This document shows, in pieces, positions 1 through 12,200 of a stretch of 64,000 nt of DNA. A program made the translations under genes and the position numbers. Origin of the DNA: Apium graveolens (Eukaryota; Streptophyta; Magnoliopsida; Apiales; Apiaceae). The DNA lies in contig NW_027417482.1 in the NCBI RefSeq assembly GCF_009905375.1, positions 1 through 64,000 of the forward strand. Reading direction: 5' to 3'. Each line of letters starts with the position of its first letter. The first letter of the stretch is position 1. A model generated the notes under the pieces. It had not been told where the DNA came from and made no database searches. It saw only the letters and a list, made by a program, of their open reading frames with translations.

Positions 1-3000
1 CTGCAGTAGTCAAATAATCCATTAACTTTTTGCTCGAAGAGTGACTATCCTTAATAAACTCTAACTTCTCTCAGAGATACAATCCAGACTTTAACAATTT
101 CCTCAGCTAGATGTTAAAAATGGTCTTCATCTGGGGTGCACCAATTTAGAGGTAGAAAGTCAGATTCCTTAAAGTAATTACAGATGGCCCTTTCAGTAGA
201 CTTCCACTTCCTTGGCATTGATTGACTTTCTTAGGCTGTTCTCCCAACAGATTTGAGCTTGAATTTTAGTGAAGTTTTGGCTAAAGGTAGGATTGTCATT
301 TTCTTGAGATTTGTGTGGCTTAAGGTGATTGGAATTTTTAGGAAGAGTAGGCATTTGTCTATAAGAGAATTTTGTCTTAGATGTTTGGGAAGGTTTGATG
401 TTAGAGATAGTTGATGTTGTGGGTTGAGCTAAGGTTTGAGATGGTTGTGTTTGGATTTTTAGGGGTTGTTTGAGTTCCTGAATCATCATGAGGGTTTTCC
501 TGCGTCTTCCTCTCCCCCTCTTCTCTTCTTCTCTTCATCTTTCTTGTCATCCGTCTTCTTCTTCTTCTTCTTCTTCTTCTCTCCACCCTTGCTAACAGAT
601 GGCTTACTATACTGACTTGGATTTGAGCCAAAAGGATTCTGATAACTCTTCTTGTGCTCATCATCATCCAATCATCATTGTTAAACTGAGTTTTGGGCAA
701 GTTGACTTCTGCAATATCCAGATATCTCCTTAGTAGCTTTATCATTTCCATATCATCATGGTTCTTGTTCTTCTTAGCTTTTAAGCTAGTTCCTAGGATC
801 ATGATAAGCTTCGCATTGCTCCTGACACATTGTTTAGGGATATTGAAAAATATGAATTATTTTGATGGTTGGACAGATGTATGATATACCCTTGCTTGGC
901 TGTAGATATGCTTCAGGAAAGGCAGCTACATTAGCATCTTTCAGTGTAGTTAATAGCTTGGCATATTCACGAGTTATAGCTCTAACTTTGCTGATAAAGA
1001 TATCTAACTCAGATGCCCTCCTTGAGACAAGGCAATTTAGGGACACTTGCATGCATCTGTCTGTCCCTGAGTCATTTGCATTAACCACTATCCTGTCTTC
1101 CAGAAAGTTATCCTTGATCACTCTTATGAAATTGATTGTCTTATCCAGGGCCTTTTTATATGTGAAGTGATAGTTGTTGGGAGAAGCTTTTAAGGCATTG
1201 AGTAGTTCTTCAAACTCTTTGCTCAGGCCTTACTTGTTCAGGAAAAGAAGGTAGTGGTATGTTGAGTTTACCCATGATGGCTCCTAAAGCTATAGAATTA
1301 TGCATTTGAAGATGCTTATGGGAATCCACCAGAGTTTGGATATCTGTTTGTTGGCTCTTGACAAGAGATGTCAAAGCCTCAACTTGTGCAGTGAGAAGAT
1401 GTGCCAAAGTGTTCTTCTATAGCCTCTTTGATCCCTTCCATTAGCAAAGGTGAGGGCTTAAATCTGCTCTGGTGAAGTTGATCCAGCTGGACCTTGGTCT
1501 CATTGAGTGGGTAATTTATTTCTGGATCACTTCATGGGGATTGGTGAAGGATAGTTGAGGTTTTTGACTTCCTTCTCAATAGAGGCAAGATCCATCCTAG
1601 CCATTTGCTCCGAAAAATGGTTGAATTTAGAAGAGATCTTCTCTTGAGATGTTATGATCATGTCCATCTTCTCATTTACCCGTTTCCTGATTCTGTCTTC
1701 ATGGCCATTGAGTTTGATTTCAAGAGCCTTACCAAACAGATGAAATGCTTTAAGCTGAGCTTTGTATATATCTGTAATGGCATCATAGATAGCTTCAGGA
1801 CTCAAGTCTTTTAAATTGCTTCCCAGAATAGTAACATACTCTTCTCTAAATCTGGCCAGAACTTGATTCATCTCCAAGGCAAATTCCTCAGACAACCATG
1901 CATCCACATTCACATCCGGCTCAGCATCATTGACAATTTTATCCTTTTGCTCCTCAACCTCTTCACTGTAAGCAAGCATGATGGCTTGATAATCTTGGTT
2001 TGCTCATGTCTGAAGTCAAAAGATGTTGTGAGATGTTGGCCAGTCCAGAGACCTGCTCTACTAGTAGATCATCTACAGAAATTGGTTGACAGGCAGATTC
2101 TTGTAGCCATTGAGAGAGTATATGAGGTTGTTGAGGTTAAGAGGTGGATGGTTCATCAGAAACTCCTATGACTGAGATCACAATTTGACTCACAGATTGC
2201 TCTGTGGTTTTGACAGTGTGTTGTCCTCCACTTGTAGTGGAAACCTCCAATTGAATTGGAGGGGATTTGACTGGGTTACTGTTATGTACACCAGCCTCAA
2301 ACCCTTGTGTGTCTTGAACACATTGGCACTTGAATGTGCTATACTTGCCTCCCCTATGATAGGATTATGGGCAAGTGTACTCCTAGCTTCAACTGCAGAG
2401 GCAATTTCTGCTAGGGTTGTAAGGGGAGTTTTTCCTTCATAAGGAACCTCCAATTGAATTGGAGAGGATTTAGATAGCTCCCCCTCAGGGGTACTACCCT
2501 CAAACCTTTCAGTCTGTGAAGACTGTTTGCACATGAAGGTGCATTAGAGGTATCCATGGGGTCTTAATAAAGACTGATGAATCCCCCATGTTTGTGATGG
2601 TGTCATCAAGGTCTACCCCAGCATGTAGCCTCTCACCATCTAAATGAGGTGTCTGGGTGATGAGCAAAGCTTCTTGAGCTAAGTCACTTGATTTTTGGTG
2701 CACTTGAGAAATAGATTCAAGTGGAATTGGAATAGAAGAAATTTTAGATAAAAGAGATTGTTGCTCAGTTGTGAGTGTTGGCAGCTCCCTGAATAGATGA
2801 GGGAGCTTCAAGGGATGTGCTCTCACAATGTGTGCCTTCCTTATTTCTCCTACCATACACTTGAATTGCTTCTTGTGCAGGCTGTGCAGACTCACTCCTG
2901 GTTATTTTTACAACGGCATCATGTTGGGAGGATGTTGAGGAGGATAGAGTGGTCAGCTCAGTTTGTTTACTTCTTTTGGATCTTTGACCAGAGGTGGTTC

Positions 3001-3371
3001 TCTTTCAGCTCTCTCCTCACCACTCTCAGTTATCACAGCTAGGTTTATCCCATTTCTCTTCCTTTTACTGACCTCACCTTTTTGAGAAGATGAGGTAGTT
3101 GGTTTCCGAGCTTCTAAAGGTTGAGAAAGAATGGTTGCATCTTGGAAAGATACCTTTTGGTAATCATGTGTTTGTACTTCCACATGTTCAAGAATCATAG
3201 ATGTACTGGATTGTGCATTAGATCTCATGTCAGACATAGGATAAGGATAAGTCCTAAATCTCTCCAACATAAATGGAGTGATTTTCAGACTTACATTCAC
3301 CTTATTCTTTGTAGTAAGTGAGCCAAATATTATTTTGGGACACTTTCTTACAGTTGCCCATTTTAGTACTA
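1..3371 (-). pseudogene. Broken extra ORF of Copia element A (distal part)
   Basis: This is the downstream part of an extra reading frame that lies 3' of pol in element A and continues from 24801-25499 across the insertion of element B. Open pieces in shifting frames are seen at 3371-2953, 2895-2509, 2534-2190, 1979-1527, 1407-1210, 1121-834, 802-401 and 489-193. The 1979-1527 piece is acidic and helix-rich with a likely coiled coil; the 802-193 pieces are basic and low-complexity. The first piece (LKWATVRKCPKIIFGSLTTK and onward) resembles, from memory, the C-terminal half of a transposon-encoded extra protein common in Asterid genomes. Frames do not join cleanly even after removing B, so the ORF was already decaying. 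A's 3' LTR is not reached before base 1. Function unknown. Confidence 0.5.
554..582. repeat. (CTT)n microsatellite
   Basis: About nine perfect CTT units lie inside the low-complexity end of the element A extra ORF. On the minus strand they read as a run of Lys or Arg codons depending on frame, which explains the poly-basic tracts in the overlapping ORFs. Confidence 0.85.
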
Positions 3372-3387
3372 TGTTAGGTCCCAATGT

Positions 3388-3415
3388 GTTTGTAGAAGGG
3401 GGGTTGAATACAAAC
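3388..3415 (-). promoter_or_regulatory. U5 stem-loop, C-rich loop (element B, 3' LTR)
   Basis: A 6-bp perfect stem (GTTTGT at 3388-3393 with ACAAAC at 3410-3415) encloses 16 nt which on the element's strand read ATTCAACCCCCCTTCT. It lies 16 nt from the LTR 3' end. The same loop with other stems occurs in the LTRs of D and E, and a close variant in A. A role as an RNA structure is inferred from covariation. Confidence 0.6.
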
Positions 3416-3858
3416 AGTACCGAATAATCGAATTAAATGCTGAATAAAAATGTGAAACAAAATTCAAGTTAAATAAGAATATTATTAAACTTGAAAGGTG
3501 TTACAACAACGATATCGATTACAAGGAATTAATCTCAAATTAATTATCACAAATCTAGAATAAATTCGACATGAACTTTTTCTATTTTTGCAATAAAAAG
3601 ATTCAAATGCTAAACGTAATTTGAGATTAAGTTCTAGGGATTTTGATCCGCTAGACAGTTACACAAGAACAAGGGAATGATTTCTAGTTGATTGGATTTA
3701 ACTTTACAAACTAGAAATTATGATCTTGAAGTTTGCAGATGAAGGATGAAATATTTTGCTTCTATTTTCTGCTGAGTTCTTGTTTGTTGACTTGTGTTCT
3801 GTGTAGATGATAATGAATGTATGCTGCTTCTGTTCTTTTTAAATCAATCAACAGACTC

Positions 3859-4090
3859 TCATTGAACTGACAAGACAATCCTGAGCTCAGCAAGACAATC
3901 GGTAGGACTATTGATTGTACTAGCAAGACAATCTGATTGAACTACAATGACTTTTGGTATGACAATCAGTTGAACTAGCAAGACAATCTCCTTCCCAGTA
4001 GAACTTTCGGTATGACTATTGAAATGACTTGGCATGACTTTCGGTATGACAATCCAGATTGTCATGCTAGTTCATTTTCAATTGTCTTGC
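3859..4090. repeat. U3 motif array of element B LTR
   Basis: Four copies of CAAGACAATC, two of TATGACAATC and inverted forms (GATTGTCATG, ATTGTCTTG) are spaced irregularly over about 230 bp in U3. The same array is at 23958-24190 in the other LTR. It looks like an enhancer-type repeat; no binding factor is recognised. Confidence 0.65.
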
Positions 4091-4699
4091 TGATTTAAAA
4101 CAGATTTTAATCCAATTAAAATTCTGAAAATCCTTAATATTAATTCAGAATTAATTAATCAATTAATTCAATTAATCAATAAATTAATCTTTGCAGATAT
4201 AATTTATTTTCTTAATTAAATTATATGACTTAATTAATTAATAGAGAATTAATACTAATCTTGAGCATCAACCATTCTTCTGAAAATCTTCTGATAATCA
4301 CAGTCAATTATGAATCAATTCCACCACTTCAATGTTGACACTCGATGTACTGTCTGGTTCATGGGTGACTAACTTCCGTGACGTTTCTTCATGTCTTTGA
4401 CTTTGATACTTGATTTTCTTCAGATTAAATCCTTGTAATTATCTGATACCCTGACGAGATCTCTGTCACTTGATCAAATCCACAACCTTGATTTATGTCA
4501 CTGAGGCTTGATCAATTTCTTGAACTTCTTCCAGTGAATTAATTCCTCAAGTCTGTAGATGAACCTTGTTTCTGAATCCTTTGACAGATATTACTTTGTG
4601 AGATCTCATCGACGGTAGATCCACTATTTACTTATTACATTCTTATTTGAGTTGAGTTAAATCCTCGAATATACAAATAGGCTTGACATATGCCTTACA

Positions 4700-5030
4700 A
4701 TCTCCCCCTATTTGTTTGTTAGACAATAACACACAAATACCTAGAGGATAACTCAACTAAAAAATAAGAAAAAGATATAAACAGAAATGCAAAGTAAATA
4801 GCAGAAAAGTTCTGGATGACATTTAACCTTTTCCAGATTCCAAGTAAATGTTCCTCTAGACTGAACATATCTTCAAGTAGTTCCATCTTCTTTTGTACAA
4901 CCATATTTCCTGTTGAGAAGCACATATCTCTCTTGTTTCTCCCCCTATGAGAATCAACTGATTAAAGAAGATCACCTTCGTTTACCACATCTCCCGTATA
5001 ATAGGATCCGCAGATAAAAACCAATGGTAC
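4700..5030 (-). other. Element B interior next to 3' LTR, with polypurine tract
   Basis: On the minus strand a purine tract (AAATAGGGGGAGAT, 4700-4713) abuts the 3' LTR as a polypurine primer should. A second similar tract is near 4938-4946. The stretch 4970-5010 is an imperfect copy of 19073-19113 on the other side of element C, so B carried a local duplication here before C landed. No coding capacity is seen. Confidence 0.6.
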
Positions 5031-7135
5031 TGTAATAACCCCAATTTTTTTGGAAATTTTTGAAACCCTTATGAATAGTGTTTTTGCTGAATGAGAAAAC
5101 TGTTCATGCCACGCTATGTAGGGGTTCTGTTATTGATCTTATAGGATATTATTAGTACTCTATGAAGTATATAAGTGTATGTAAAGATCGTCAGAATCCA
5201 ATTCCGAACACTTTGGTTTTTCCCGGAAATCCACAAGATACGGAGAGAATTGAGTATAAGGTAACAGGATAAAAAGGATTTAAATTAAAGGATTATAATA
5301 GAGGATCATAAAAAGGAATATAATGTATTGAGAAAGGTTAAGGGAACCTAAGTAATAAGATCCCGGGTATGATCCTCAAACGATAAACAAGAACGAAAGA
5401 TAAGCGAACCGTAAAACAAATAAGTGACCAAGAGACAAGCTTGTACAAGAAGCCAGGGACTGTGACATCATCAAACCACAAGGTGTGGACAAGTGGGAGC
5501 ATTATGACATGTGCAAGGTGACATAAGCATGACATGGGAAGGAAGGAGGTGTGGTGGCTTTGTAACCACACAAATTCAAGGGCAAGAAGGTAATTGACTA
5601 AAACAAGCACAAAAACCAAGCAACCAAGCCAAGTAAAATCATTTTCATCAAAAATCAAAAGCAACCAAGGCTTTGTTCTTCATTGCTCACGGCTTTTCAC
5701 TATTCAAAAGGCAAGAGAATTCAAAAATTCAAGATCCAAGCTTCCTAAATTGGTGAGTAAATTCCCTAATCATCTTCATGCTTAGTTAGGGCTATATCAT
5801 GAGTTTAAGCCATCAATTCCTTCTCAATCTTCTTCATTTAATCAAAGAAGAAGACAATGAATAGTGTTTTCAAGTTTTTTTAACTTGAACTTTTCTTGGT
5901 TTTCTTGAAGATCCAAGCATTCTTAAGACTTCTCCAAGCTTCTTAAGGCTTCCTAGCTCCACCCACCACTTCAAGGAAGGTATACCATCTCCAAACCCTA
6001 GATTCCTATATAGTATAAGATGATTTTGATTAGTGGGTTGATATTGTAGCTTGTTGTTATGATTTAGAGTTTGGGATTTGGAATGGTAGTGAAATGGAAT
6101 GGTAATTGTTGTGGTTTTGATATAAAGGAACTTAAGTATGATTAAAGTTAAGTTTAAGCATAAGTATGAATGATTAAATTGAATTGGTTGGGGTTGTTAT
6201 GATGTGATGAGGATGGATGTTGGTTGTATGTTGGATTTGAGGTTGAATTGGGTTGTGATTGTGGGTTGATTGTGAGATGATTTGGAGTTGTTTAAAATTG
6301 GGTAATCGCGTAAACATAGCCGTCGTAACGTCCGATTTTCTTTAGACTGTTTTTGTGCATAGCATTAGGACCCGAGAACCCCCTGCTAGATTATGACCAC
6401 TGCCATGTTTAGATAGCTCATGTTACGAGCTTCGTTTTGATATGTAGTTCGTTCGATTCCGATGCACGGTTTAGGAGAAACGACCGTTTTAAGTAACGGC
6501 GTTTCGCGAACGAAACTTTTCCCCCTCGCCTTACTTTGAAACATAGGTTAAAGACCAAAAAGGGTTAATTAATGTATGAAACATTTATGGTAAGTGTGTT
6601 AGGCAGTTGGTAAGACACTCGCGAAGGAATCGCCTTAAAACTCGTAAAGGTTAAATTATTAAAAATGGTGGAGCCGAGGGTACCCGGGTGACTTAAGCGA
6701 ATTAGTGAGCGCAAAACAAGCGTTAGAGTCTAAGTTAGTTAAAGTATAGATTTACAAGTGACTTTGGTTTAATTCCAACTTACTTGTTGTTTATAGGTTA
6801 CCAGACTCGTCCCGAGCCATTCGTAACCCCAGTCGCTCAGGCAAGTATTCTATCCGTTATACTGTTGTTGTGATGTATACATTTGTATATGCATGATCTT
6901 GCGATAAATGCATATTGGTTATTTAGCAAATTCTTGCGATATATTGTAGCATGTGATATGGTATGTATGCATGCCTGTTTCATATTCTTGAAATATATAT
7001 CTGTTGGTTATTTGATAATACCTATGCTAGAGGATAGTTGTATCTTGCATATACCCTTAGTATAGGGACCCAAAGGTGAAAATATTTTCTAAAACCGGGA
7101 GTCGAGGATCCCGAGTAGATTTTATATGGATATGG

Positions 7136-7171
<36 letters not shown>

Positions 7172-7239
7172 GGTTATAGTTTTCCAAACTATTAATCGAA
7201 TAAGGTTTATTCGATAACTTTAAACTTCATTTCATTATT

Positions 7240-7500
7240 GAATATTATTTGAATATTCATTCGAGGGCTTATGACTCTTTTATTTATTTATCTGAATATT
7301 ATTTGAATATTCATTCGAGGGCTTATGACTCTTTTATATATTATTATTGAATATTATTTGAATATTCATTCGAGGGCTTATGACTCTTTTATATATTATT
7401 ATTGAATATTATTTGAATATTCATTCGAAGGCTTATGACTCTTTTATATTATTTATGAATATTATTTGAATATTCATTTGAGGATCTATGACTCCGATTA
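7240..7500. repeat. 54-55 bp tandem repeat in LTR of element C
   Basis: Five copies begin at 7240, 7294, 7349, 7404 and 7457. Each starts GAATATTATTTGAATATTCA and continues into a conserved GGCTTATGACTC core. The last copy is the most diverged. The opening of each unit is itself palindromic (GAATATT/AATATTC). The identical array is at 17010-17266. Confidence 0.9.
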
Positions 7501-8867
7501 TGTGCTGTAATATATTCTTTATTTTATTAAAGAATAAGGTGTAAATAATCAAACTTATTTTCGATTATTCAAATAAAGATAATACTTTCATATAAGTATA
7601 TCTTTGGTTATTTAATGTTTATTTCAAGTATAAGTTTTAATACTTCTACTTCAATTATTTTTATAAAGATTATTCTTTATGGGAATATTATTTAATTAAT
7701 AATATTCAGATATTTTCTAATATTCTGGGGACTGATTTACTTCATTAAATCAGCCTTACTCCAAACACTCTTTAAAGTGTTTTCGAGTCTTCAAAATGAT
7801 TTTTAAAAGTCAGAGCGGATCCCAAAACTCATTTTTATATTTAAGATCTTCCTTTTAAGGGGATTTAAATACTCGCTCAAAACCTGGGGAATCCGGCTCT
7901 GTGGTGTATTTTATATTCGCAACAAGGTTGCAGATTTGGTAAATGAATTGATTACTTGCCCAACGTTCGGGAAGTAAGCCCCTCTCATTGAGTCGGCATA
8001 AGCGACAGGCCGGGGTACGGTCTATTATTGTGTAAGTGGCTCAGTGGGAGTCCATCAAATGCATAAGTGGCTGAGTGGCAGTCCAGCATAGGTCTTAATT
8101 ATGACCAGGGTGATGACCAGTGGGGAATTCGTCCATCTACTAGTAGAAAAGGTTACTTATTGGTATCTTTGCCTGATCAGCGAGATATCGGGTTTATGCC
8201 AAAATTCTTTTCCTTTCCAAAATTCATTGGATGTTTTAAACTCTGTTCATACTTTACATAACAGAGGTTCCAGGAAATGTTTAAGAGATATATATGTGGA
8301 TATATATATATCGGGACTAAATAAAGTATCTCGTAACTTTATTTCATTCAATAATATTTCAAAGATTGAATCTATTCAAGTCTTATCTTGTGGTCTCATC
8401 AGTGGGATGAACTTTTGAAACTGATTATAACTTGAATGGTGGTAGTTCAAGTAGTATTGGGAAAGATATAAGTATATTGGGGTATTTGGTAACCTCATCT
8501 TTTAAACTTATATCTAATTAATAATTGTCTTATGAATGACAAAGATTTTCAGAAAAACGTTGAGACAAGGTTAGATATATGAGATCACCTTGCAACGATA
8601 TTTTTATACAGTTATACACTGGGATTTTGTGTATATTATGCATGGAAGAAGACTTCCAATATTTTGAAAAGTATATATGTATATATACTGAATATTTTGC
8701 GACTTCATCGCATTAAGATATCAAACTTGGTTCATTTCTTTTGACCAAGACTTTCATGAGTATTATGAGTAGGCTCATATATTGTAAATCATTATACATA
8801 TTATTTTGGTGGGCTTGCTGCTCACCCTTGCTTTATTTCTTCATCACACAACAACAGTTAGGAAAGA

Positions 8868-8968
8868 TGGCCAGACTCCAGCAGACCCAGCGTAAGCGCG
8901 TGGGAAGCGTCCCGCGTCTTCCCGTTGATGTTGTAGCTGCTATAGCTGCAGAGGTAGATCTATTGTAG
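8868..8968 (+). CDS. Small GC-rich ORF inside the LTR of element C (possible)
   Basis: An ATG at 8868 opens a 33-residue frame (MARLQQTQRKRVGSVPRLPV and onward, ending in an Ala/Val-rich acidic tail) ending at 8968. Base composition is clearly higher in GC than the surrounding AT-rich LTR. The same frame is intact at 18638-18740. It could be a leader peptide, a remnant of gag, or chance. Conservation in other Tekay LTRs would decide. No function is assigned. Confidence 0.3.
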
Positions 8969-9264
8969 ATCAGACCATCTACTTTTGAGAATCAATTATG
9001 TATAATTATAACTTGTGGCAGATAATGGCAATTAACTGTAAATTTATCAAGTAATCATTTTGGGTTGTAATAACTTTTAAATTGTGGATTCAAAGACTTG
9101 TACCTATTTAAATTTCATCTCTGAGACTATAACGGGTTGTGGTGTGTGTTAGTGTGGGGTCACAGCATAAGGTCATTTATTATTAATTAAGTGAAGTGAT
9201 ATTGTGGAAAGAAAGACCGTGACGACCCGGATCCCCGACCCCGGATCTGGGGGTGTTACAGAAA

Positions 9265-9276
9265 TGGTATCAGAGC
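9265..9276 (+). other. Primer binding site of element C
   Basis: TGGTATCAGAGC lies four bases after the 5' LTR and is complementary to the 3' end of initiator tRNA-Met, the usual primer for plant Gypsy and Copia elements. Confidence 0.9.
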
Positions 9277-12200
9277 TAAGCGTTATAAACCTCAGAGATG
9301 ATGGGACGTTAAGATAATAAGTTCACAAAGATAATAAGAACTCTTGCCAAGTTCGTAGTCGGGCTACCTAACGTAGTACTGACAGTTAAAACCCTTATGG
9401 GAACCCTTATAAATATCGTGATAGGAGCGTAGTTCGTTATCGTATATGGTAGCGGGACTCCGAACCCTGAGGTTGAGGAGCAACATCGCGATGATATTTT
9501 ATTACTAATTGGAGATCGGATTGTGGATCCGATAGAGTGTCCTAATGCAGGACCGGATGATGTTGATATTGAGGATTTAGCGGTTGAGGATGTTGTCCTA
9601 GAAGGGATAGTTGTTGAGGAGGATCCCATGGAGAATCCTGACAGGATTGGATAAAGGACCACTGATGAATTGATGACCATGGTTTGGTCGACTACCAGAG
9701 GTAGGATTGACCGGTCACTACCGGAGGTTCGTTCAAGTTTGTAAAGATAGTAGCCCCTTTAACGCGGCTTACTCGTAAGACTGAGAAGTTCGAATGGACA
9801 GAGAAATGTGAGAACAACTTTTAAGAACCGAAGCAAAGGTTGGTGACGTTCCCTATGTTGGCGTTGCCGGATGGAAAATGAGATTTTGTGAAATGTAGTG
9901 ACGCTTCGCATAAGGAATTAGGGTGCTTCTTATACAGCACAGCAAGGTAATCGCGTACGCGTCAAGATAATTAAGGGAATATAAAATTCGATATCCCCAC
10001 CCATGAGCTTGGGCTCGTGGCAATAGTTTTTCCCTAAAGATTGGAGGCACTACTTGTATGGAGAGAAGTGCAAGATTTACACAAACCATAGGAGCTCTAG
10101 TACCTTTTTACGTAGAAAGAGCTCAACATACGCCAGAGGAGGCGGTTAGAGCTAATCAAGAGTTATGAGTGGGAGATTCTTTATCATTCGGGGAAAGCCA
10201 ATGTGGTGGCTGATGCCATTAGTAAAAAGGAGAGACTCAAGATGATAATGTCTTTGGGAGAGTTGATAAGAGATTTTGAGAAAATGGAAATAGTAGTGAA
10301 GGTAACCGGAGCCGGTACCGAAAAGCTGTTTGAAATTGCAATAGAGACCGAATTATTGGAAAAGAGCATATTGTGCTAGAAAAAGGTGATGAATGAAGGC
10401 AGAGAGCCAACAAATAAATATGAGATTAATACTGAGAAAGATGATAAGGGAATAATGAGGTATTCCTATAGAATTTGGGTTCCAAAAGTTCAAGAGCGTA
10501 AGGATGAGAACTTAGATGAGAGCCATAGTTTGAGGAATAAGATTTAGAGCAAACCCTGAACGTGATAGTCAGGGAGGACGCCATCAAGATAGAAGGAACC
10601 CATAACATGATGAAGTGGAAAATGAGAATTTAAATTATGTAAGATGACCCCAATTATGGGGAGTAGGAAGAAATATTTAGACTGAGGAAACAAAAGTCGA
10701 GTAAGGACAGGAGACCCGAGATGGTACCCCTATACGGCAATTCATGGACCTGTCTAAAGAGAACTTAGACTATTATCCCCAACCACCACCCTGAGGAGAC
10801 AGTGCGGTAGGAAATTCTTTCATGACCTTTAAGTCGCTAAGCTCTCAGAGTTCCAAGGAACAAGCTGACCCAGTCGAGGCAAGAGCCTGGCTAAAGGAAA
10901 TAGATGAATCATTTGAGATTCTAAATGATTGACGAACCACAAAAGACTGTTTTGTCACTTACCCTCCTAAGAGAGAGACCACCCGCTGGTGAAAGGCCAA
11001 GGAAGGCACGGAGCAAGAGATTATAATAAACTGATTTAAGTTCAGTCAATTGTTTTCAGGAAAGTACTTCCCAAGGTTATGGAGATAGTGTAAAAGCTTA
11101 AGAGCCAGAACAAAGGCAGACGAGTATGATGAATTATGAATCTAAGTTGTAAAAGTTATCAAGATTCGTTCTGAAGACACGAATCCAGAATGACGGGATG
11201 TTTGAAATCAATGCTTATGTTGTGTTGGTTCATGAAATAACGATAAGAGAAAGGAATATTAAGGCAAGAGAGTTTGAGGAATGATAAGGGAGTTGGGTAT
11301 GAGGAAACCCTAAAGACTCGTAGAAATAGAAATAGAAAAGTAGGTAATCGTCCGGATGAGAGTGATTCACCATGAGTTAAATTGATGGTTGAAGGTATAA
11401 GAGATACATATATTTTATCCCCTGTAAGTTGGGGAGATTCGAGGAAACATTGAGATAGTTCGAAGGATAAATAGTGAGACGCGGATAGACTGAGGAGACA
11501 AGGAAGTAAGAAATTAGGAAAATTGGATGAAGGAAGTGACCTTCAAGAATGTGAAGTGTAAGACCGGTGGCATGATACCCAGGAAGGGAGACGCCAGGTA
11601 TGAAAGATATACCAACATTGAGGTGACTGTTGAGATAAACAACAAAAGTAAATAAGGATTTATTAAGAAGAAGTTCACGTTGAACACGACCAATATCTTC
11701 CAGATCATCCATGTGATCATTACCAAATCAGGAAAGACAAGCGGATAACCATTGTTATCTTTTGGAGGCCATATGGATTGACCTCAATTTGAATAAGGAT
11801 GCTATTATGAAGTTAGGCATTTACTATCGAGGTGGGAATGATTGAATAAGATACCCATATCAGGGATATATGACTTTATTTATCCATGGAAGGATGCTTG
11901 TACCTTTTTAAAGGTGGAATTAAGGATAGAACATCAGTAACTTAAAACGAATCCTAGGGGAATGCATAAAGGTTGGCATTTCACCCTTGATAGGGATAAT
12001 ATGAGTTTTGACAGTATGAATTGGAAATGATTAAGATAACAACAACCTTTAAGGATCAGTGGAGAAATTTTTCAGAAGTATATAGACAATGGTTCTAGTA
12101 ATAGTGAATGGTATTTTGATATGCCCTGTATCTAGGGAATACAGGAGGGACGATTGAAGGATAACCTTAGAGGTTTTACAAGGAGAAAGGTAATATTCAA

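Larger units (their letters stand above)
3372..4699 (-). repeat. 3' LTR of Copia element B
   Basis: This 1328-bp repeat matches 23471-24800 with roughly 20 substitutions and two small indels by eye. Read on the minus strand it starts TGTAAGG and ends CCTAACA. The five bases outside it (TACTA, 3367-3371) are repeated at 24801-24805 beyond the other LTR, so both element ends and the target duplication are intact. It contains a motif array (3859-4090), a TTTAAAAAG TATA-like site near 3835-3843 and a U5 hairpin (3388-3415). Confidence 0.95.
5031..9260 (+). repeat. 5' LTR of Gypsy element C
   Basis: This 4230-bp LTR starts TGTAATAACC and ends GTGTTACA and is almost identical to 14806-19032. I see one substitution (C near 5405, T near 15180) and three length changes in homopolymer or AT repeats. 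Flanking GGTAC (5026-5030) is repeated at 19033-19037. Length and sequence style fit a Tekay/Del-type chromovirus. It contains a 54-55 bp tandem repeat (7240-7500), an AT microsatellite near 7130-7172, and a GC-rich small ORF (8868-8968). Confidence 0.95.

Noticed and set aside
5338..5664. Long minus-strand frame repeated at 15113-15439
   Set aside because: It is present in both LTRs only because they are duplicates. The hydrophobic composition comes from AT-rich antisense sequence. No family match.
9309..9680. 123-aa minus-strand frame in element C
   Set aside because: It is Ser/Thr low-complexity and opposes a plus-strand acidic coding remnant of the Gypsy interior. It is a shadow.
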